Positions 8,802 through 18,134 of a stretch of DNA of 64,000 nt are shown piece by piece. A program made the translations under genes and the position numbers. A model generated the notes under the pieces. That model was given only the letters and a program-made list of their open reading frames with translations, searched no databases and was not told where the DNA came from. Within the stretch, counting starts at the first letter, position 1, and the number at the start of each line of letters is the position of its first letter. The stretch is from Kumtagia yinganensis. Its GTDB lineage: Bacteria > Pseudomonadota > Alphaproteobacteria > Rhizobiales > Rhizobiaceae. The DNA is taken from the NCBI RefSeq assembly GCF_040081985.1, contig NZ_JBEBMH010000030.1:1-64000 (forward strand), written 5' to 3'.

Positions 8802-10295
8802 TTAGTCAGCCCGCTTTTCCATTGCCTCGAGGGCCGCGGCCAATCGCTGCTCCTCGCCGAAATAACGGGCGCGGTCCCAGAAATGCGGGCGGCCGATGCC
8901 CGTGGAGACATGTTCGCCGACCAGCTTGCCCGAGGAGTCCTCGCCCTTGATGTTGTAGAGCACCAGATCCTGGGTGATGATGACGTCGCCCTCCATCCCG
9001 ATCACCTCGGTGATGTGGGTGATGCGGCGCGAGCCGTCGCGCAGGCGCGCGGCCTGGATGATGACATCGATCGAGCCGACGATGATGTCGCGGACCGTCT
9101 TCTGCGGCAGCGCATATCCGCCCATGGCGATCATCGCTTCCATGCGGTTCAGGCATTCGCGCGGGCTGTTGGAGTGGATGGTTCCCATCGAGCCGTCGTG
9201 ACCGGTGTTCATCGCCTGCAAAAGGTCGAAGACTTCCGGTCCGCGCACCTCGCCGACGATGATCCGCTCCGGCCGCATGCGCAGGCAGTTCTTGACCAGG
9301 TCGCGCATGGTGATCTCGCCCTCGCCCTCGAGATTGGGCGGACGGGTTTCGAGGCGCACCACATGCGGCTGCTGGAGCTGCAATTCCGCTGAGTCCTCGC
9401 AGGTGATGACCCGCTCGTCGCGATCGATATAGTTGGTCAGGCAGTTGAGCAGGGTCGTCTTGCCGGAGCCCGTGCCACCCGAGATCACGATGTTGCAGCG
9501 GACGCGGCTGATGATTTTAAGGATCTCCGCGCCATGCGGCGAGATCGCGCCGAACTTGACCAGTTGGTCGAGCTTAAGCTTGTCCTTCTTGAACTTGCGG
9601 ATGGTGAGGGTCGTGCCGTCGATCGACAGCGGCGGCGCGATGACGTTGACGCGCGAGCCGTCTGGCAGGCGCGCGTCGCAGATGGGCGAGGATTCGTCGA
9701 CGCGCCGGCCGACCTGGCTGACGATGCGCTGGCAGATGTTGAGAAGCTGCTGGTTGTCGCGGAATCGTATGCCGGTCTGCTCGACCTTGCCGTTGACTTC
9801 GATATAGACCTGCTTGGCGCCGTTGACCATGATATCCGCGATGTCGTCGCGGGCGAGCAGCGGCTCGAGCGGCCCGAAGCCGAGCACGTCGTTGCAGATG
9901 TCCTCGAGCAGTTCCTCCTGCTCGGCGATCGACATCACGAAATTCTTGATCGCGATGATGTCGTTGACGATGTCGCGGATTTCCTCGCGCGCGCTTTCGG
10001 GATCGAGCTTCGCGAGCTGCGACAGGTCGATCGTGTCGATCAGCGCGGAGAAAACCTGGGACTTGGTGTCGTAGTAGGTCTCGCTTTTCTCCCGCTGAAC
10101 CTTGCGCGGCGCCGCGGGAGGCGGAGTTTCGATCCGCCGGCCAGGAGGAGAAGCCGGGACGGCGGGTCTCGCTTCCGCCTGACGGGGCGGCAACGTCGCC
10201 GTATCGCCAGCCGGCGGAGGCGCACCCATCGGCGCGGGAGAGCGGAATTCCGGCTTGCCCCGGCCCCCGTCGTCAGTGCCTCGTCTACCAAACAT
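8802..10295 (-). CDS. cpaF: Tad pilus assembly ATPase CpaF/TadA
   Basis: This 497-residue protein is the secretion ATPase that powers extension, and probably retraction, of the Flp pilus. The Walker A motif GGTGSGKT is at residues 273-280. The Asp box, the Walker B region near MRPERIIVGEVRGPE and the His box near TGHDGSMGTIHSNSP follow in the order expected for VirB11/GspE-type ATPases. The first 75 residues are a low-complexity Pro/Arg-rich leader, as in CpaF homologues. It lies between cpaE (30-bp gap) and tadB. Confidence 0.96.
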   Translation of the reverse strand: MFGRRGTDDGGRGKPEFRSPAPMGAPPPAGDTATLPPRQAEARPAVPASPPGRRIETPPPAAPRKVQREKSETYYDTKSQVFSALIDTIDLSQLAKLDPESAREEIRDIVNDIIAIKNFVMSIAEQEELLEDICNDVLGFGPLEPLLARDDIADIMVNGAKQVYIEVNGKVEQTGIRFRDNQQLLNICQRIVSQVGRRVDESSPICDARLPDGSRVNVIAPPLSIDGTTLTIRKFKKDKLKLDQLVKFGAISPHGAEILKIISRVRCNIVISGGTGSGKTTLLNCLTNYIDRDERVITCEDSAELQLQQPHVVRLETRPPNLEGEGEITMRDLVKNCLRMRPERIIVGEVRGPEVFDLLQAMNTGHDGSMGTIHSNSPRECLNRMEAMIAMGGYALPQKTVRDIIVGSIDVIIQAARLRDGSRRITHITEVIGMEGDVIITQDLVLYNIKGEDSSGKLVGEHVSTGIGRPHFWDRARYFGEEQRLAAALEAMEKRAD

Positions 10296-10325
10296 GCTCT
10301 TCTGCCGTTTTGCGCGTCGGAAGGA

Positions 10326-11612
10326 TTACTTTTTCTTCCTCAGCTTGAGTTTTCCGAGGAGGCTGGAGATGCCCGGCCTCGCCTTCGCCTTGATTTCGGC
10401 ACGGCCGGTCAGCACATGCGCAATCTCGCCGATCGCCTGGACAGTCGGGTGCTTAGCGTCCATTTCGCCCAGCATGCGGCCATTGTTGGCGGCATTGCCG
10501 AAAAGCTGCGGGTCGAAGGGGATGACACCGACCGGGGTGATGCCGAGCGGATCGGAGAAGTCGGAGACCGATATCTCGGTGCGCTTGGGCACGCCGGCCT
10601 GGTTGATGATCAGCTTCGGCGGCGCATCGTTCGGCCGCGTCCTCTTCAGCATGTCCACGAGGTTCTTGGTATTGCGCAGATTGGCGAGTTCCGGCGTCGC
10701 GGTGATGACGATCTCGTCGGCCTGCAGAAGCGTCTGCTTGCTCCATCCCGTCCAGACATGCGGCAGATCCAACACCAGGAGCGGCGCGCTGCGTTGCGCC
10801 GTCTCGATGATCTGAGAGAAGGCGTCGGCGTCGAAATCATAGACCCTGTCCAGCGTCGAGGGCGCCGCGAGAAGCGACAGCCGCTCGGCGCACTGCGCGA
10901 GCAGGCGGTCGAGATAGACCTCGTCGATGCGTTCCGGCGAAAAAACCGCCTCGGCCATTCCCTGTGCGGGATCCTGGTCGAAATTGATGTTGGCGGTCCC
11001 GAAAGCCAGATCGAGATCGGCCACGACGACTTCGGAACTGAACAGGTTCGACATGGCCCACGCGACATTATGGGCGATGGTCGAGGAGCCGACGCCGCCC
11101 TTGGCGCCGATGAAAGCGATCGAGCGGCCGATCGGATCGGCTTCGGGATCGACGAAGATGTGGGTGATGACGGCGACGATGTCGGCCAGGGAAACTGGCG
11201 CGACCATGTATTCCGAGACACCAGCCTTGATCAGGTCGCGGTAGAGCGCGACGTCGTTGTAGTGGCCGATGACGACAACCTTCGTGCTGGGATCGCAGAG
11301 TTCGGCGAGTTCACCAAGGCTTTCCAGCAACTGACGCGGCTCGCTGCGCGATTCCACGATGATCAGGTTGGGCGTCGGCGCGTTCTGGTAGAACTCCAAT
11401 GCGGTGGCGATGCCGCCCATGTGGATCTTCAGGTGCGCCTTGGCCATGCGCCGGTCCTCGCCGGCGCGCTCGATCGGCACCGCGATGCCGTCCGTCTCGC
11501 AGAATGCCTGGATCGAGATGCGCGGCACCGGGCGCAGCGCGTACATGGCGGAAGTGTCGCGATCCGTGGAATGACCCGCGTCGAGGACGGAATCGTAGGC
11601 GAGGTTGCTCAT
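10326..11612 (-). CDS. cpaE: Pilus assembly protein CpaE/TadZ
   Basis: The 428-residue protein joins an N-terminal receiver-like domain to a MinD/ParA-type ATPase domain. The deviant Walker A is in AFIGAKGGVGSSTIAHNVA, and an acidic stretch VVVADLDLAFGT follows. TadZ/CpaE proteins localise the pilus machinery, often at the pole. The receiver-like part contains ALEFYQNAPTPNLIIVESR and probably is not phosphorylated. It sits between cpaD and cpaF in the operon. Confidence 0.94.
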   Translation of the reverse strand: MSNLAYDSVLDAGHSTDRDTSAMYALRPVPRISIQAFCETDGIAVPIERAGEDRRMAKAHLKIHMGGIATALEFYQNAPTPNLIIVESRSEPRQLLESLGELAELCDPSTKVVVIGHYNDVALYRDLIKAGVSEYMVAPVSLADIVAVITHIFVDPEADPIGRSIAFIGAKGGVGSSTIAHNVAWAMSNLFSSEVVVADLDLAFGTANINFDQDPAQGMAEAVFSPERIDEVYLDRLLAQCAERLSLLAAPSTLDRVYDFDADAFSQIIETAQRSAPLLVLDLPHVWTGWSKQTLLQADEIVITATPELANLRNTKNLVDMLKRTRPNDAPPKLIINQAGVPKRTEISVSDFSDPLGITPVGVIPFDPQLFGNAANNGRMLGEMDAKHPTVQAIGEIAHVLTGRAEIKAKARPGISSLLGKLKLRKKK

Positions 11613-11638
11613 ATGGATGCCCTCTTGCGGTCCAATCC

Positions 11639-12382
11639 TTAATAGTCGACTTCGCGTACGGCGCTATCGACCCAGACCGGCGCGTTGCGGTAGGCGTCGA
11701 TGACGTTGCTGCGGCGCTCGGCATCGATCTCGGACTGCTTGCGCGGGCCGAGCAGGTCGGCGGGGTTCTCGAGCTGGGCGGCGAGGTTGTTCTGATAGGA
11801 GCAACCGAAATTCTCATAGTGCTTGTTCTGGCTGGTCTCGGCGATATCTTCCGGCCAGCGCCCGCATTTGTTGGTCTGCGCCTTGATCGCGCTGTAGGTT
11901 ACCCGGACCGGCGCGGACACGTCCGCGGATGTTGCCTGATAGGAGGAGAGCGCGATGCGGCTGGCGGGAACGCCGTGCTTCTTGGCGAAATGCGCGAAGT
12001 CGGCGCCCGCCTGCGCGGCGGCGGCCTGGTTGTAGGAGCCGACCGGCACCAAAATGTTGAGCACGGGCGCGGCGTTGCGGTCGTAGTCGCTGAGGAACCC
12101 GCCAAGCGCGGTGCGCTGCATCTTGGTCATGCCGCGTTCGCTGGCGGCGACCGGCAGGTCGATGACCTGCTCCTGCTCGGCGATGACGATCGGATGATTT
12201 GTCCGGTAGTCGTCCGGCACGGCGCCGACCGTCACGCTGTCCGTCCTTGCCGCGCAGCCGGCCAGCAAGGCGACCGCAACCGCGGCGGTCAGCGCCAGCA
12301 TCGGGCTTCTCAGGGCGCCGGGACGTATTGAGCCCGGTCTTGTCTTGTCGGTCTTCTCGATCATGGCCCGTTTCCCGATCAT
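11639..12382 (-). CDS. cpaD: Pilus assembly lipoprotein CpaD
   Basis: The product has 247 residues and a lipoprotein signal ending in LLAGCAA near residue 43. It matches CpaD, the periplasmic or outer-membrane lipoprotein that accompanies the secretin. Typical segments are VTVGAVPDDYRTNHPIVI near the start of the mature part and the Cys-containing FGCSYQNNLAAQ later. The start overlaps the cpaC stop by 4 bases (ATGA), indicating coupled translation. Confidence 0.92.
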   Translation of the reverse strand: MIGKRAMIEKTDKTRPGSIRPGALRSPMLALTAAVAVALLAGCAARTDSVTVGAVPDDYRTNHPIVIAEQEQVIDLPVAASERGMTKMQRTALGGFLSDYDRNAAPVLNILVPVGSYNQAAAAQAGADFAHFAKKHGVPASRIALSSYQATSADVSAPVRVTYSAIKAQTNKCGRWPEDIAETSQNKHYENFGCSYQNNLAAQLENPADLLGPRKQSEIDAERRSNVIDAYRNAPVWVDSAVREVDY

Positions 12383-14007
12383 TTGTAGATGAACCCGACC
12401 ATGCCGTGGTACTGACCGTTGGGTTTGTTGGTCTTCATGGTTCCGTAGACGCGATTGACACGGCCGAGGAACATGCCCGCGCCGTCGCTGGCGGGGTTGA
12501 AATTGTCGTCCGGCTTTGAAAGCGCGGTGCGCGCCACCGGCTTGCTCAGATAGGGCGTGATGATGACCACCAGTTCCGACTCGTTGCGCACGAAGTCGCG
12601 GCTGCGGAACAGCGTGCCAAGCACCGGGATCTTGGAGAGGCCCGGCACGCCCTGGATCGCCTGGCGCACGTCGTCGCGGACCAGGCCGGCAATCATCATC
12701 GAGCCGCCGGAAGGCAATTCGACGGTGGTGTCGGCCAGACGCTTGCGGATCGACAGCATGTTGGTGCCTTCCAGGTTGGTTCGTGGCTCGAAAATGCCAC
12801 CGAGCAGGCCCGGGCTTTTGCGGGCGGGGCCCGCTTCAAATATCACCGAACCTTCGGTGGTCGGCTCCGAAACCGAGGTTCTCACCTTGAGGCTGATGCG
12901 GCCGGGGGAAAGCACGACCGGAATGAATTCCAGCCCGATGCCGTATTCCAGCTTCTCGACCGTGTAGGTGGTCTGGCCGGTCTGGTTGTCGTCCGAGACA
13001 GCGCTGCTGCGCCCGGTGACCAGATTGAATTCGCCGCCGACCTTGAATGTCGCCTTTTCGCCGGACACGGCCGTCAGTGTCGGCTCGGCAAGCGTCTTCA
13101 TGATGCCGGCCTGTTCCATGGCATTGACATAACCGTCGATCACCGAGGTTCCGAACGCCGCGCCCGTCGCCGACAGCGGCTTGCCCAGGCCGAAGGAATT
13201 CTCGGCGATGGCGCCCCAGCTTATGCCGTTGGAATCGCCGCCGGCTATGAGGTTTACGCCCAACTGCTTGAACACGGTGCGGCTGACCTCGGCGACGGTC
13301 ACCTTGAGCGTGACCTGGTCCTCGCCGATGATCTGCAGCAGGTTAACGATCTGGCTGACGCGGCGGGTCGCGTCCGGATTGTCGATGGCGACGCCGCTGT
13401 CGCTGGAGCCGCCGGAAGCGGTCTGCGAATACTGTCCGGTCGTCGCTTCACCGCCGCTGACGAAGATGTTTGCGAGATCGGCGGCGCGTTTGGAATCGAG
13501 CGGCGTCTCGACGGTGCCCGTCAGAACCACATTGTCGTTCAGCAGTTCGACCGTGACATCGGAGGTGGGGATGAAACGCTTGATGTATTCCTCGAGACCG
13601 GTGACGTCGCGCTCGATCTGCAGATCCAGGCTGGCGATCTGCTCGCCATTTGGTCCGAACACGAAGATATTGGTCTCGCCCACGGCCTTGCCGAACAGGT
13701 AGATCCGGCGGGCGGTGCGGGTCACGGCATCGGCAACGGCGGGATTGGCGACGAGGATGTCATAGGCGTCGGTCGGCAGGTCGATGACGATCGACTTGTT
13801 CAGCCCGAGATTGATGCGCTGGCTGTCGCGCTGGGTCGGTCCCACCGCAACGAGGTTCGAACCGGCGGTGGCAATGCCGGCTCCCGGCAGGCCCGTACCG
13901 GCCATCAGGACGGCGCAGGCCGCCGCGACCGAGGTGGCCCTCCGAAGCACCATCATGGGAACACCACGCCCTGCCGCTTTCGCCCTCGGCTCCGTCTTCG
14001 AGTTCAT
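12379..14007 (-). CDS. cpaC: Pilus secretin CpaC/RcpA
   Basis: The 542-residue protein is the outer-membrane secretin of the Tad pilus. A signal peptide is followed by the pilus-assembly N-terminal domain (INLGLNKSIVIDLPTDAYD), a BON/N1-like domain, and the secretin domain with TLTAVSGEKATFKVGGE and VELPSGGSMMIAGLV. It overlaps cpaB and cpaD by 4 bases each. A separate small gene at 16211 encodes a second copy of the N-terminal domain alone. Confidence 0.95.
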   Translation of the reverse strand: MNSKTEPRAKAAGRGVPMMVLRRATSVAAACAVLMAGTGLPGAGIATAGSNLVAVGPTQRDSQRINLGLNKSIVIDLPTDAYDILVANPAVADAVTRTARRIYLFGKAVGETNIFVFGPNGEQIASLDLQIERDVTGLEEYIKRFIPTSDVTVELLNDNVVLTGTVETPLDSKRAADLANIFVSGGEATTGQYSQTASGGSSDSGVAIDNPDATRRVSQIVNLLQIIGEDQVTLKVTVAEVSRTVFKQLGVNLIAGGDSNGISWGAIAENSFGLGKPLSATGAAFGTSVIDGYVNAMEQAGIMKTLAEPTLTAVSGEKATFKVGGEFNLVTGRSSAVSDDNQTGQTTYTVEKLEYGIGLEFIPVVLSPGRISLKVRTSVSEPTTEGSVIFEAGPARKSPGLLGGIFEPRTNLEGTNMLSIRKRLADTTVELPSGGSMMIAGLVRDDVRQAIQGVPGLSKIPVLGTLFRSRDFVRNESELVVIITPYLSKPVARTALSKPDDNFNPASDGAGMFLGRVNRVYGTMKTNKPNGQYHGMVGFIYK

Positions 14008-14813
14008 TTCCTTGCCCCCACTTCGGAAACTTCGCCGGATTTGATCAGCCGGACGGTTCCGCGCTTGCCGTTGCCCGTGACGAGATAGTCGGCCTCGTTC
14101 TCCGGGGCCTGCTGCGCGTCGGCGACCGAGCGCAGTGCCAGCGTCAGCCGGTCGGCCATCTGCTGGGCGACGGTGATGATCTCCGCCTGCTGCTGCGTGA
14201 GTTCGAGCGTCGCGGTTTCGCCGACCTTGACCTTCTTGCCCTCCTCGTCCTCCTGGATGGTCTGGTCGATCGCCAGAACCTTGATGTTCTGCAAGATCGT
14301 TTCGGTGATGAAGCCCGTGGCCGATCCGGCATCCGCCCGGCGCGTCATGATCACGTCGACAAAATCGTTCGGCAGAATGAAGCCGCCCGCCGAAGTATCA
14401 GCGGAGATCTGCGTTGCGATGGCCCGGTAACCCGACGGGAGAATGGACGACATGAAGCTTTGACCCTCGCCCACCAGCTTGGATCGCCGCAGCGGCTCGC
14501 CGGCATAGATCGGCACGCGGGCAATGGCCGTCTTGAGTTCGTCCAGCGCGTTCGGCTCGGCCGCACGGGTGATGAAGTTGTCGTTTATCCCTTCTGACGG
14601 CCATTCCTGCCAGGACAACTGGTCACCGACACCCGCGCCCATAGGCACGTCGCCGGAGACGACCAGAACCTCACCCAGCGCGACCGCCGGCTGGGACGGT
14701 CCCTGCTCGACGACGATCTGCGCCGGCGGTGGCGCGGTCATGTTCTTGGCAACGTATCCCGCACCACCCGCCGCGGCCACAGCCACGCCCAGAATGATCA
14801 CCCGCGATGCCAT
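14004..14813 (-). CDS. cpaB: Pilus assembly protein CpaB/RcpC
   Basis: The 269-residue protein has an N-terminal membrane helix (RVIILGVAVAAAGGAGYVA), a SAF domain (VLVVSGDVPMGAGVGDQLSW and AGEPLRRSKLV), then the RcpC/CpaB domain with PNDFVDVIMTRR. It is a periplasmic component of the pilus channel; the SAF domain may bind peptidoglycan or another carbohydrate. It lies 196 bp after cpaA and its stop overlaps the cpaC start by 4 bases. Confidence 0.94.
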   Translation of the reverse strand: MASRVIILGVAVAAAGGAGYVAKNMTAPPPAQIVVEQGPSQPAVALGEVLVVSGDVPMGAGVGDQLSWQEWPSEGINDNFITRAAEPNALDELKTAIARVPIYAGEPLRRSKLVGEGQSFMSSILPSGYRAIATQISADTSAGGFILPNDFVDVIMTRRADAGSATGFITETILQNIKVLAIDQTIQEDEEGKKVKVGETATLELTQQQAEIITVAQQMADRLTLALRSVADAQQAPENEADYLVTGNGKRGTVRLIKSGEVSEVGARK

Positions 14814-15009
14814 CCGTCGAACCCCGCACTTGGCAACTCTTCAAGCCAAGCGGAACTTGCAGCGGCAATCGTCAAATTACGGTTAACGGTCTGCAAACGT
14901 TTATGATTAATTTTACGTTTCAATTAAATGCCGGACAACGAAACGCACAAACGCAAATAGCGGCCCTGGGGCCGCCAGTGTCATCCGCCAATACTGCGCA
15001 AGTGCAGTA

Positions 15010-15531
15010 TCAATTGCCGGCGAGTTGCCCAAAAGCCCATTGCATCAGGGGCGAGGCGGGGTAGGTCAGCAGGCCGCCGGCTCCAAGCGCGATGCCGTAG
15101 GGAATACCTTTCTGGGCTTCCGTGAAATTCCTGAGGAAGAGGTTGTGGCCCGCATATACCGAAAGGGCGGAACCGCGGAAGCTGAGGATGGCCAAGGTCA
15201 GCAACCCTCCGAGGAATGCGGAGATCACCAGGTACTGAACGAGCTGGATGCTCATGCCCATATAGAGGGCTGTCGCGGCAAGCAGTTTGGCGTCGCCGCC
15301 GCCCATGCCGCCCAGGGCAAAGAGGGAAAAGGTAACCAGCAGAACGGTGAAGAACGCCGCGAAATGCCAGGCGAAGGCCGTCCACTCCATGCCGGTCAGG
15401 GGAGCGGCAACCGTAAACGTCACGACGAGAATGATTGCCACCCTGTTGGCGATGGTCATCGACAGCATGTCCGAGATGGCGGCGAAGGCCATGCAAAACG
15501 GAAATACCACGAATATCAAGGCTTCAAGCAT
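15010..15531 (-). CDS. cpaA: Prepilin peptidase CpaA/TadV
   Basis: This 173-residue membrane aspartyl protease (peptidase A24 family) cleaves and prepares the Flp prepilin. The two catalytic aspartates are in the cytoplasmic segments AISDMLSMTIANR and GGMGGGDAKLLAA. Six hydrophobic helices fit the short form without a methylase domain. It follows flp by 164 bp, and a stem-loop lies between them. Confidence 0.94.
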   Translation of the reverse strand: MLEALIFVVFPFCMAFAAISDMLSMTIANRVAIILVVTFTVAAPLTGMEWTAFAWHFAAFFTVLLVTFSLFALGGMGGGDAKLLAATALYMGMSIQLVQYLVISAFLGGLLTLAILSFRGSALSVYAGHNLFLRNFTEAQKGIPYGIALGAGGLLTYPASPLMQWAFGQLAGN

Positions 15532-15630
15532 GGCTCTCGTGACCTCAGCCTTCAGGTTCAGGTCTAAGGGTGACTTAATGCAAATTGGCGGAACTGCGTG
15601 AACAAGGTGCGGCTCCGTGTCGACGGCAAA

Positions 15631-15652
15631 GGCCGCCCCAAGCGGAGCGGCC
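15631..15652 (-). terminator. Stem-loop between flp and cpaA
   Basis: GGCCGC and GCGGCC arms enclose a 10-base loop, followed in the minus direction by a short T-run (TTTGCC). It could act as a partial terminator or mRNA-stabilising structure that lets pilin be made in excess over the downstream genes. The T-run is weak, so this is tentative. Confidence 0.45.
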
Positions 15653-15695
15653 CTCGCTGTAATACAACAACGCCGTCAAGCAAGCTTCGAGGAGC

Positions 15696-15869
15696 TTAGT
15701 TCGCGTCCTTCAGTTCATTGGAAATCTGCATGAACTTGTTGTTCAGGGTGTTGCCGAGGGTGCCCGCGCCAACGATGATGGCCAGAGCGATGAGGGCGGC
15801 GATCAGACCGTATTCGATGGCGGTCGCGCCGGATTCGTCCTTCACAAAGCGGGAAAAAAGCTTCGACAT
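15696..15869 (-). CDS. flp: Flp family type IVb pilin
   Basis: The 57-residue prepilin has the leader MSKLFSRFVKDESG and cleavage expected after that Gly. The mature protein starts ATAIEYG, with the Glu5-Tyr6 pair that defines Flp pilins, then a hydrophobic helix. ATG 15869 is chosen because AAGGA lies 7 bases upstream; a GTG at 15884 would add five residues. It is the first gene of the pilus operon and the structural subunit of the fibre. Confidence 0.96.
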   Translation of the reverse strand: MSKLFSRFVKDESGATAIEYGLIAALIALAIIVGAGTLGNTLNNKFMQISNELKDAN

Positions 15870-16210
15870 TTTGAGATCCTTCACTCCACGTGTTTTACAG
15901 CACTTCCGTCAACTTTTCTGGTGGTTGATCGGATGGCTGCAATCTATGGAGAAGCTCTTTCAATGCGCTTAATAAACAGCCTTACCGAATTGTTTCGCTG
16001 GCTCGTCGACCCGCGTGGTTAACCATGGGCTAAATAAAGAATTGTCATAAAATGATAAATCAGCGCGTTTGTGCAAACATTTCAAGCATACCGCCGCTGC
16101 CGACTGAGAACATTGAAACGTCGTCCCCTTGACGTCATTGCGGAGCTTAACGCTCCGTTCACCAATATCGTTCATTTTCGGTTGAGAACCTGTGCCGCCC
16201 GGAGAACGCA
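15870..16210. promoter_or_regulatory. Divergent intergenic region between flp and the CpaC-N-like gene
   Basis: About 340 bp without a gene separate the divergent pilus transcripts. It is visibly richer in A/T than its surroundings and includes the small palindrome TCATAAAATGA near 16047. It must hold the flp promoter and probably that of the gene at 16211. No convincing consensus -35/-10 pair was picked out. Confidence 0.5.
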
Positions 16211-16639
16211 ATGGCCGTCACCAAGAATTGCCTGCAGATGCTCGGCCTGCTGGGAGCACTCGCCATCGGCGCTGTCCTGCCGGCGAAAGCCGATGACGGC
16301 ATTCAGGTGGTGATGAATCAGGCCAAGATCGTCAAGCTGGCGCGTGCCGCGGACACCATCGTGGTCGGCAATCCCAACATCGCCGACGCGGCGGTGCAGG
16401 ATTCGACCACCATCGTGCTGACGGGCAAGGGATTCGGCGTGACCAACCTTGTCGTGCTCGATGCCGAGGGCACGCCGATCGTCGACGAGCAGATCACTGT
16501 GGCACGGCAGACGGCATCGTCCCTGCGCATATACCGGCGCGCGGACATACAGACGCTGTCCTGCACGCCGTTCTGCGAGAGCTCTTACAAATCCGATGCC
16601 GAACGCACGTCCGAGGCAGAGACAAGCGCCGCGCAATAA
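16211..16639 (+). CDS. Pilus assembly N-terminal domain protein
   Basis: The 142-residue protein has a signal peptide (cleavage near AKADDG) followed by the same domain found at the N-terminus of CpaC secretins. Characteristic segments are VVMNQAKIVKLARAADTIVV, NPNIADAAVQDSTTIVLTGK and GVTNLVVLDAEGTPI. The secretin domain is absent, and the tail contains two cysteines in SCTPFC. GGAGA lies 5 bases before the ATG. Its position opposite flp and before two TadE genes points to an accessory role at the pilus channel. Confidence 0.85.
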   Translation: MAVTKNCLQMLGLLGALAIGAVLPAKADDGIQVVMNQAKIVKLARAADTIVVGNPNIADAAVQDSTTIVLTGKGFGVTNLVVLDAEGTPIVDEQITVARQTASSLRIYRRADIQTLSCTPFCESSYKSDAERTSEAETSAAQ

Positions 16640-16797
16640 GGGGGGCCGGGCGTCGATTAAGTGCCTCGCCCGCTACTGCCTTTCTTGAAATGGAAAATAC
16701 GGCCTCGCCGGAGGTTACGCGGCCGTAAATCTATCCGGAGCGATTTTAGCGATCGGCAAAACGGGACCGCAATGGTTTCGCTCTAAAGTCTCCGGCA

Positions 16798-17391
16798 ATG
16801 AAGAATCGTATGGGCAACAAAGCGATGAGCGCCGCTCCGCAGACCGACGACGTCCGCGACAAGAGGATTTTCGCGGGGCTGTTCCGGCGGTTCTTGGTGG
16901 ATGCGCGGGGCGCAACCGCGGTCGAATTCGCCATGCTCGCGCTTCCCTTCTCAGTGATGCTTTTCGTCATTCTTGAAAGCTGCATTTCGTTCGCCGGATC
17001 TCAGGTTCTCGCCAATGCAGCGGACGACGTTGCCCGGCAATTGCGAACGGGCCAGATCAGAACCATAGACGAGACGACCCTCAAGCAGAAAGTCTGCGAT
17101 CAGATCGCAATCATCGTCGCCAACAATTGCCCTGGCCTATACGTGGACTTACGCAATTTCACCACCTTCGCCAGCGCGCAAACGGTCAAGAAGTACATGC
17201 TATCCGAAGACCTTAACAAGAACGATTTTAAGGTCGAACTGGGCGGTCCGCAGACAATAAACATGCTTCGTCTATACTATAAATGGCCGCTGATTACCGA
17301 CAACATCAGCGAGCTCCTTCAGAACGGCAAAGAAGGAAAAACCGTGCATTTCGCCGCTGTCATCTGGAAGAACGAGCCTTTCAACAACTAG
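16798..17391 (+). CDS. tadE: TadE-family pseudopilin
   Basis: The 197-residue protein has a basic N-terminus, the prepilin-like motif DARGATAVEFAML and one hydrophobic helix, then a periplasmic domain. TadE proteins are processed by the CpaA/TadV peptidase like pilins and act as minor subunits. Starts at 16798, 16810 or 16825 are possible; none has a strong ribosome binding site. It is followed after 26 bp by a second TadE-like gene. Confidence 0.88.
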   Translation: MKNRMGNKAMSAAPQTDDVRDKRIFAGLFRRFLVDARGATAVEFAMLALPFSVMLFVILESCISFAGSQVLANAADDVARQLRTGQIRTIDETTLKQKVCDQIAIIVANNCPGLYVDLRNFTTFASAQTVKKYMLSEDLNKNDFKVELGGPQTINMLRLYYKWPLITDNISELLQNGKEGKTVHFAAVIWKNEPFNN

Positions 17392-17417
17392 ATTCGGCAA
17401 GGCTCCTCGCTGGGAAG

Positions 17418-18080
17418 ATGGAAAAACAGGCAATGGCGATGAAAATGGGCGACATACGCCGGCCAGCACTGAGTATGTTCCGCGCATTCAAAAGGCTGCT
17501 GGAGGACAGACGTGGTGTCGGCGCCGTTGAATTCGCGATGATCGCGCCGATCATGTTCATAATGTATTTCGTAACGATCGAAGCGTCGCAGGCGATCACC
17601 ACCAACAAGAAGGTCGGGCGTATCGCAAGCATGGTCGCCGACCTGGTCACCCAGCAGCAGGACACGGTCACAGCCGTCGAGGCCGATGCGATCATGCAGA
17701 TCGGCCAGTCGATCATCCAGCCCTATTCGCGCAGCCAGCCGACCATCAGCATAACGGCGATCGAGATCACGCCTGCCAATCCGGCTTCCCAGGTAAGGGT
17801 TGCGTGGTCGCGCAGGCAGGCCGGCTCGGGCACAGGATGTCCGCCGCTGCCGGCCCTGCCGCAGGCGGGCTCGCCGGCAACCGTCCCTACAGCGTTGAAC
17901 ATCCCCGGCACATTTCTGATCCGGGTGGAAACCGATCTGTGCTACAAGCCGATGATCTTCTGGAATGACAGCCAGGAGAACGCGCTGGGCTTCGCCGCGG
18001 CATTCAACGACTTTCCGATGCACGAGACTTATTACAATCGCCCGCGCATGGGTACGACGATCGTCTGCACCGGCTGCTGA
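17418..18080 (+). CDS. TadE/TadG-family pilus protein
   Basis: The product of about 220 residues has the pseudopilin motif DRRGVGAVEFAMIAP, a hydrophobic helix, and a soluble domain with a proline-rich, cysteine-containing middle (GCPPLPALPQ) and cysteines near the C-terminus (IVCTGC). It pairs with tadE upstream as a minor pilus subunit. ATGs at 17418, 17433 and 17439 are all in frame. Confidence 0.85.
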   Translation: MEKQAMAMKMGDIRRPALSMFRAFKRLLEDRRGVGAVEFAMIAPIMFIMYFVTIEASQAITTNKKVGRIASMVADLVTQQQDTVTAVEADAIMQIGQSIIQPYSRSQPTISITAIEITPANPASQVRVAWSRRQAGSGTGCPPLPALPQAGSPATVPTALNIPGTFLIRVETDLCYKPMIFWNDSQENALGFAAAFNDFPMHETYYNRPRMGTTIVCTGC

Positions 18081-18134
18081 CTTCCAGGCGCAGCCTGCAG
18101 AAACGGACCGCGTTACAACACCATAGCAGCCGTT

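Noticed and set aside
9534..11642. Long plus-strand frame opposite cpaE/cpaF
   Set aside because: It is a high-GC antisense shadow rich in Arg, Asp and Gly, while the minus strand encodes clear pilus proteins.
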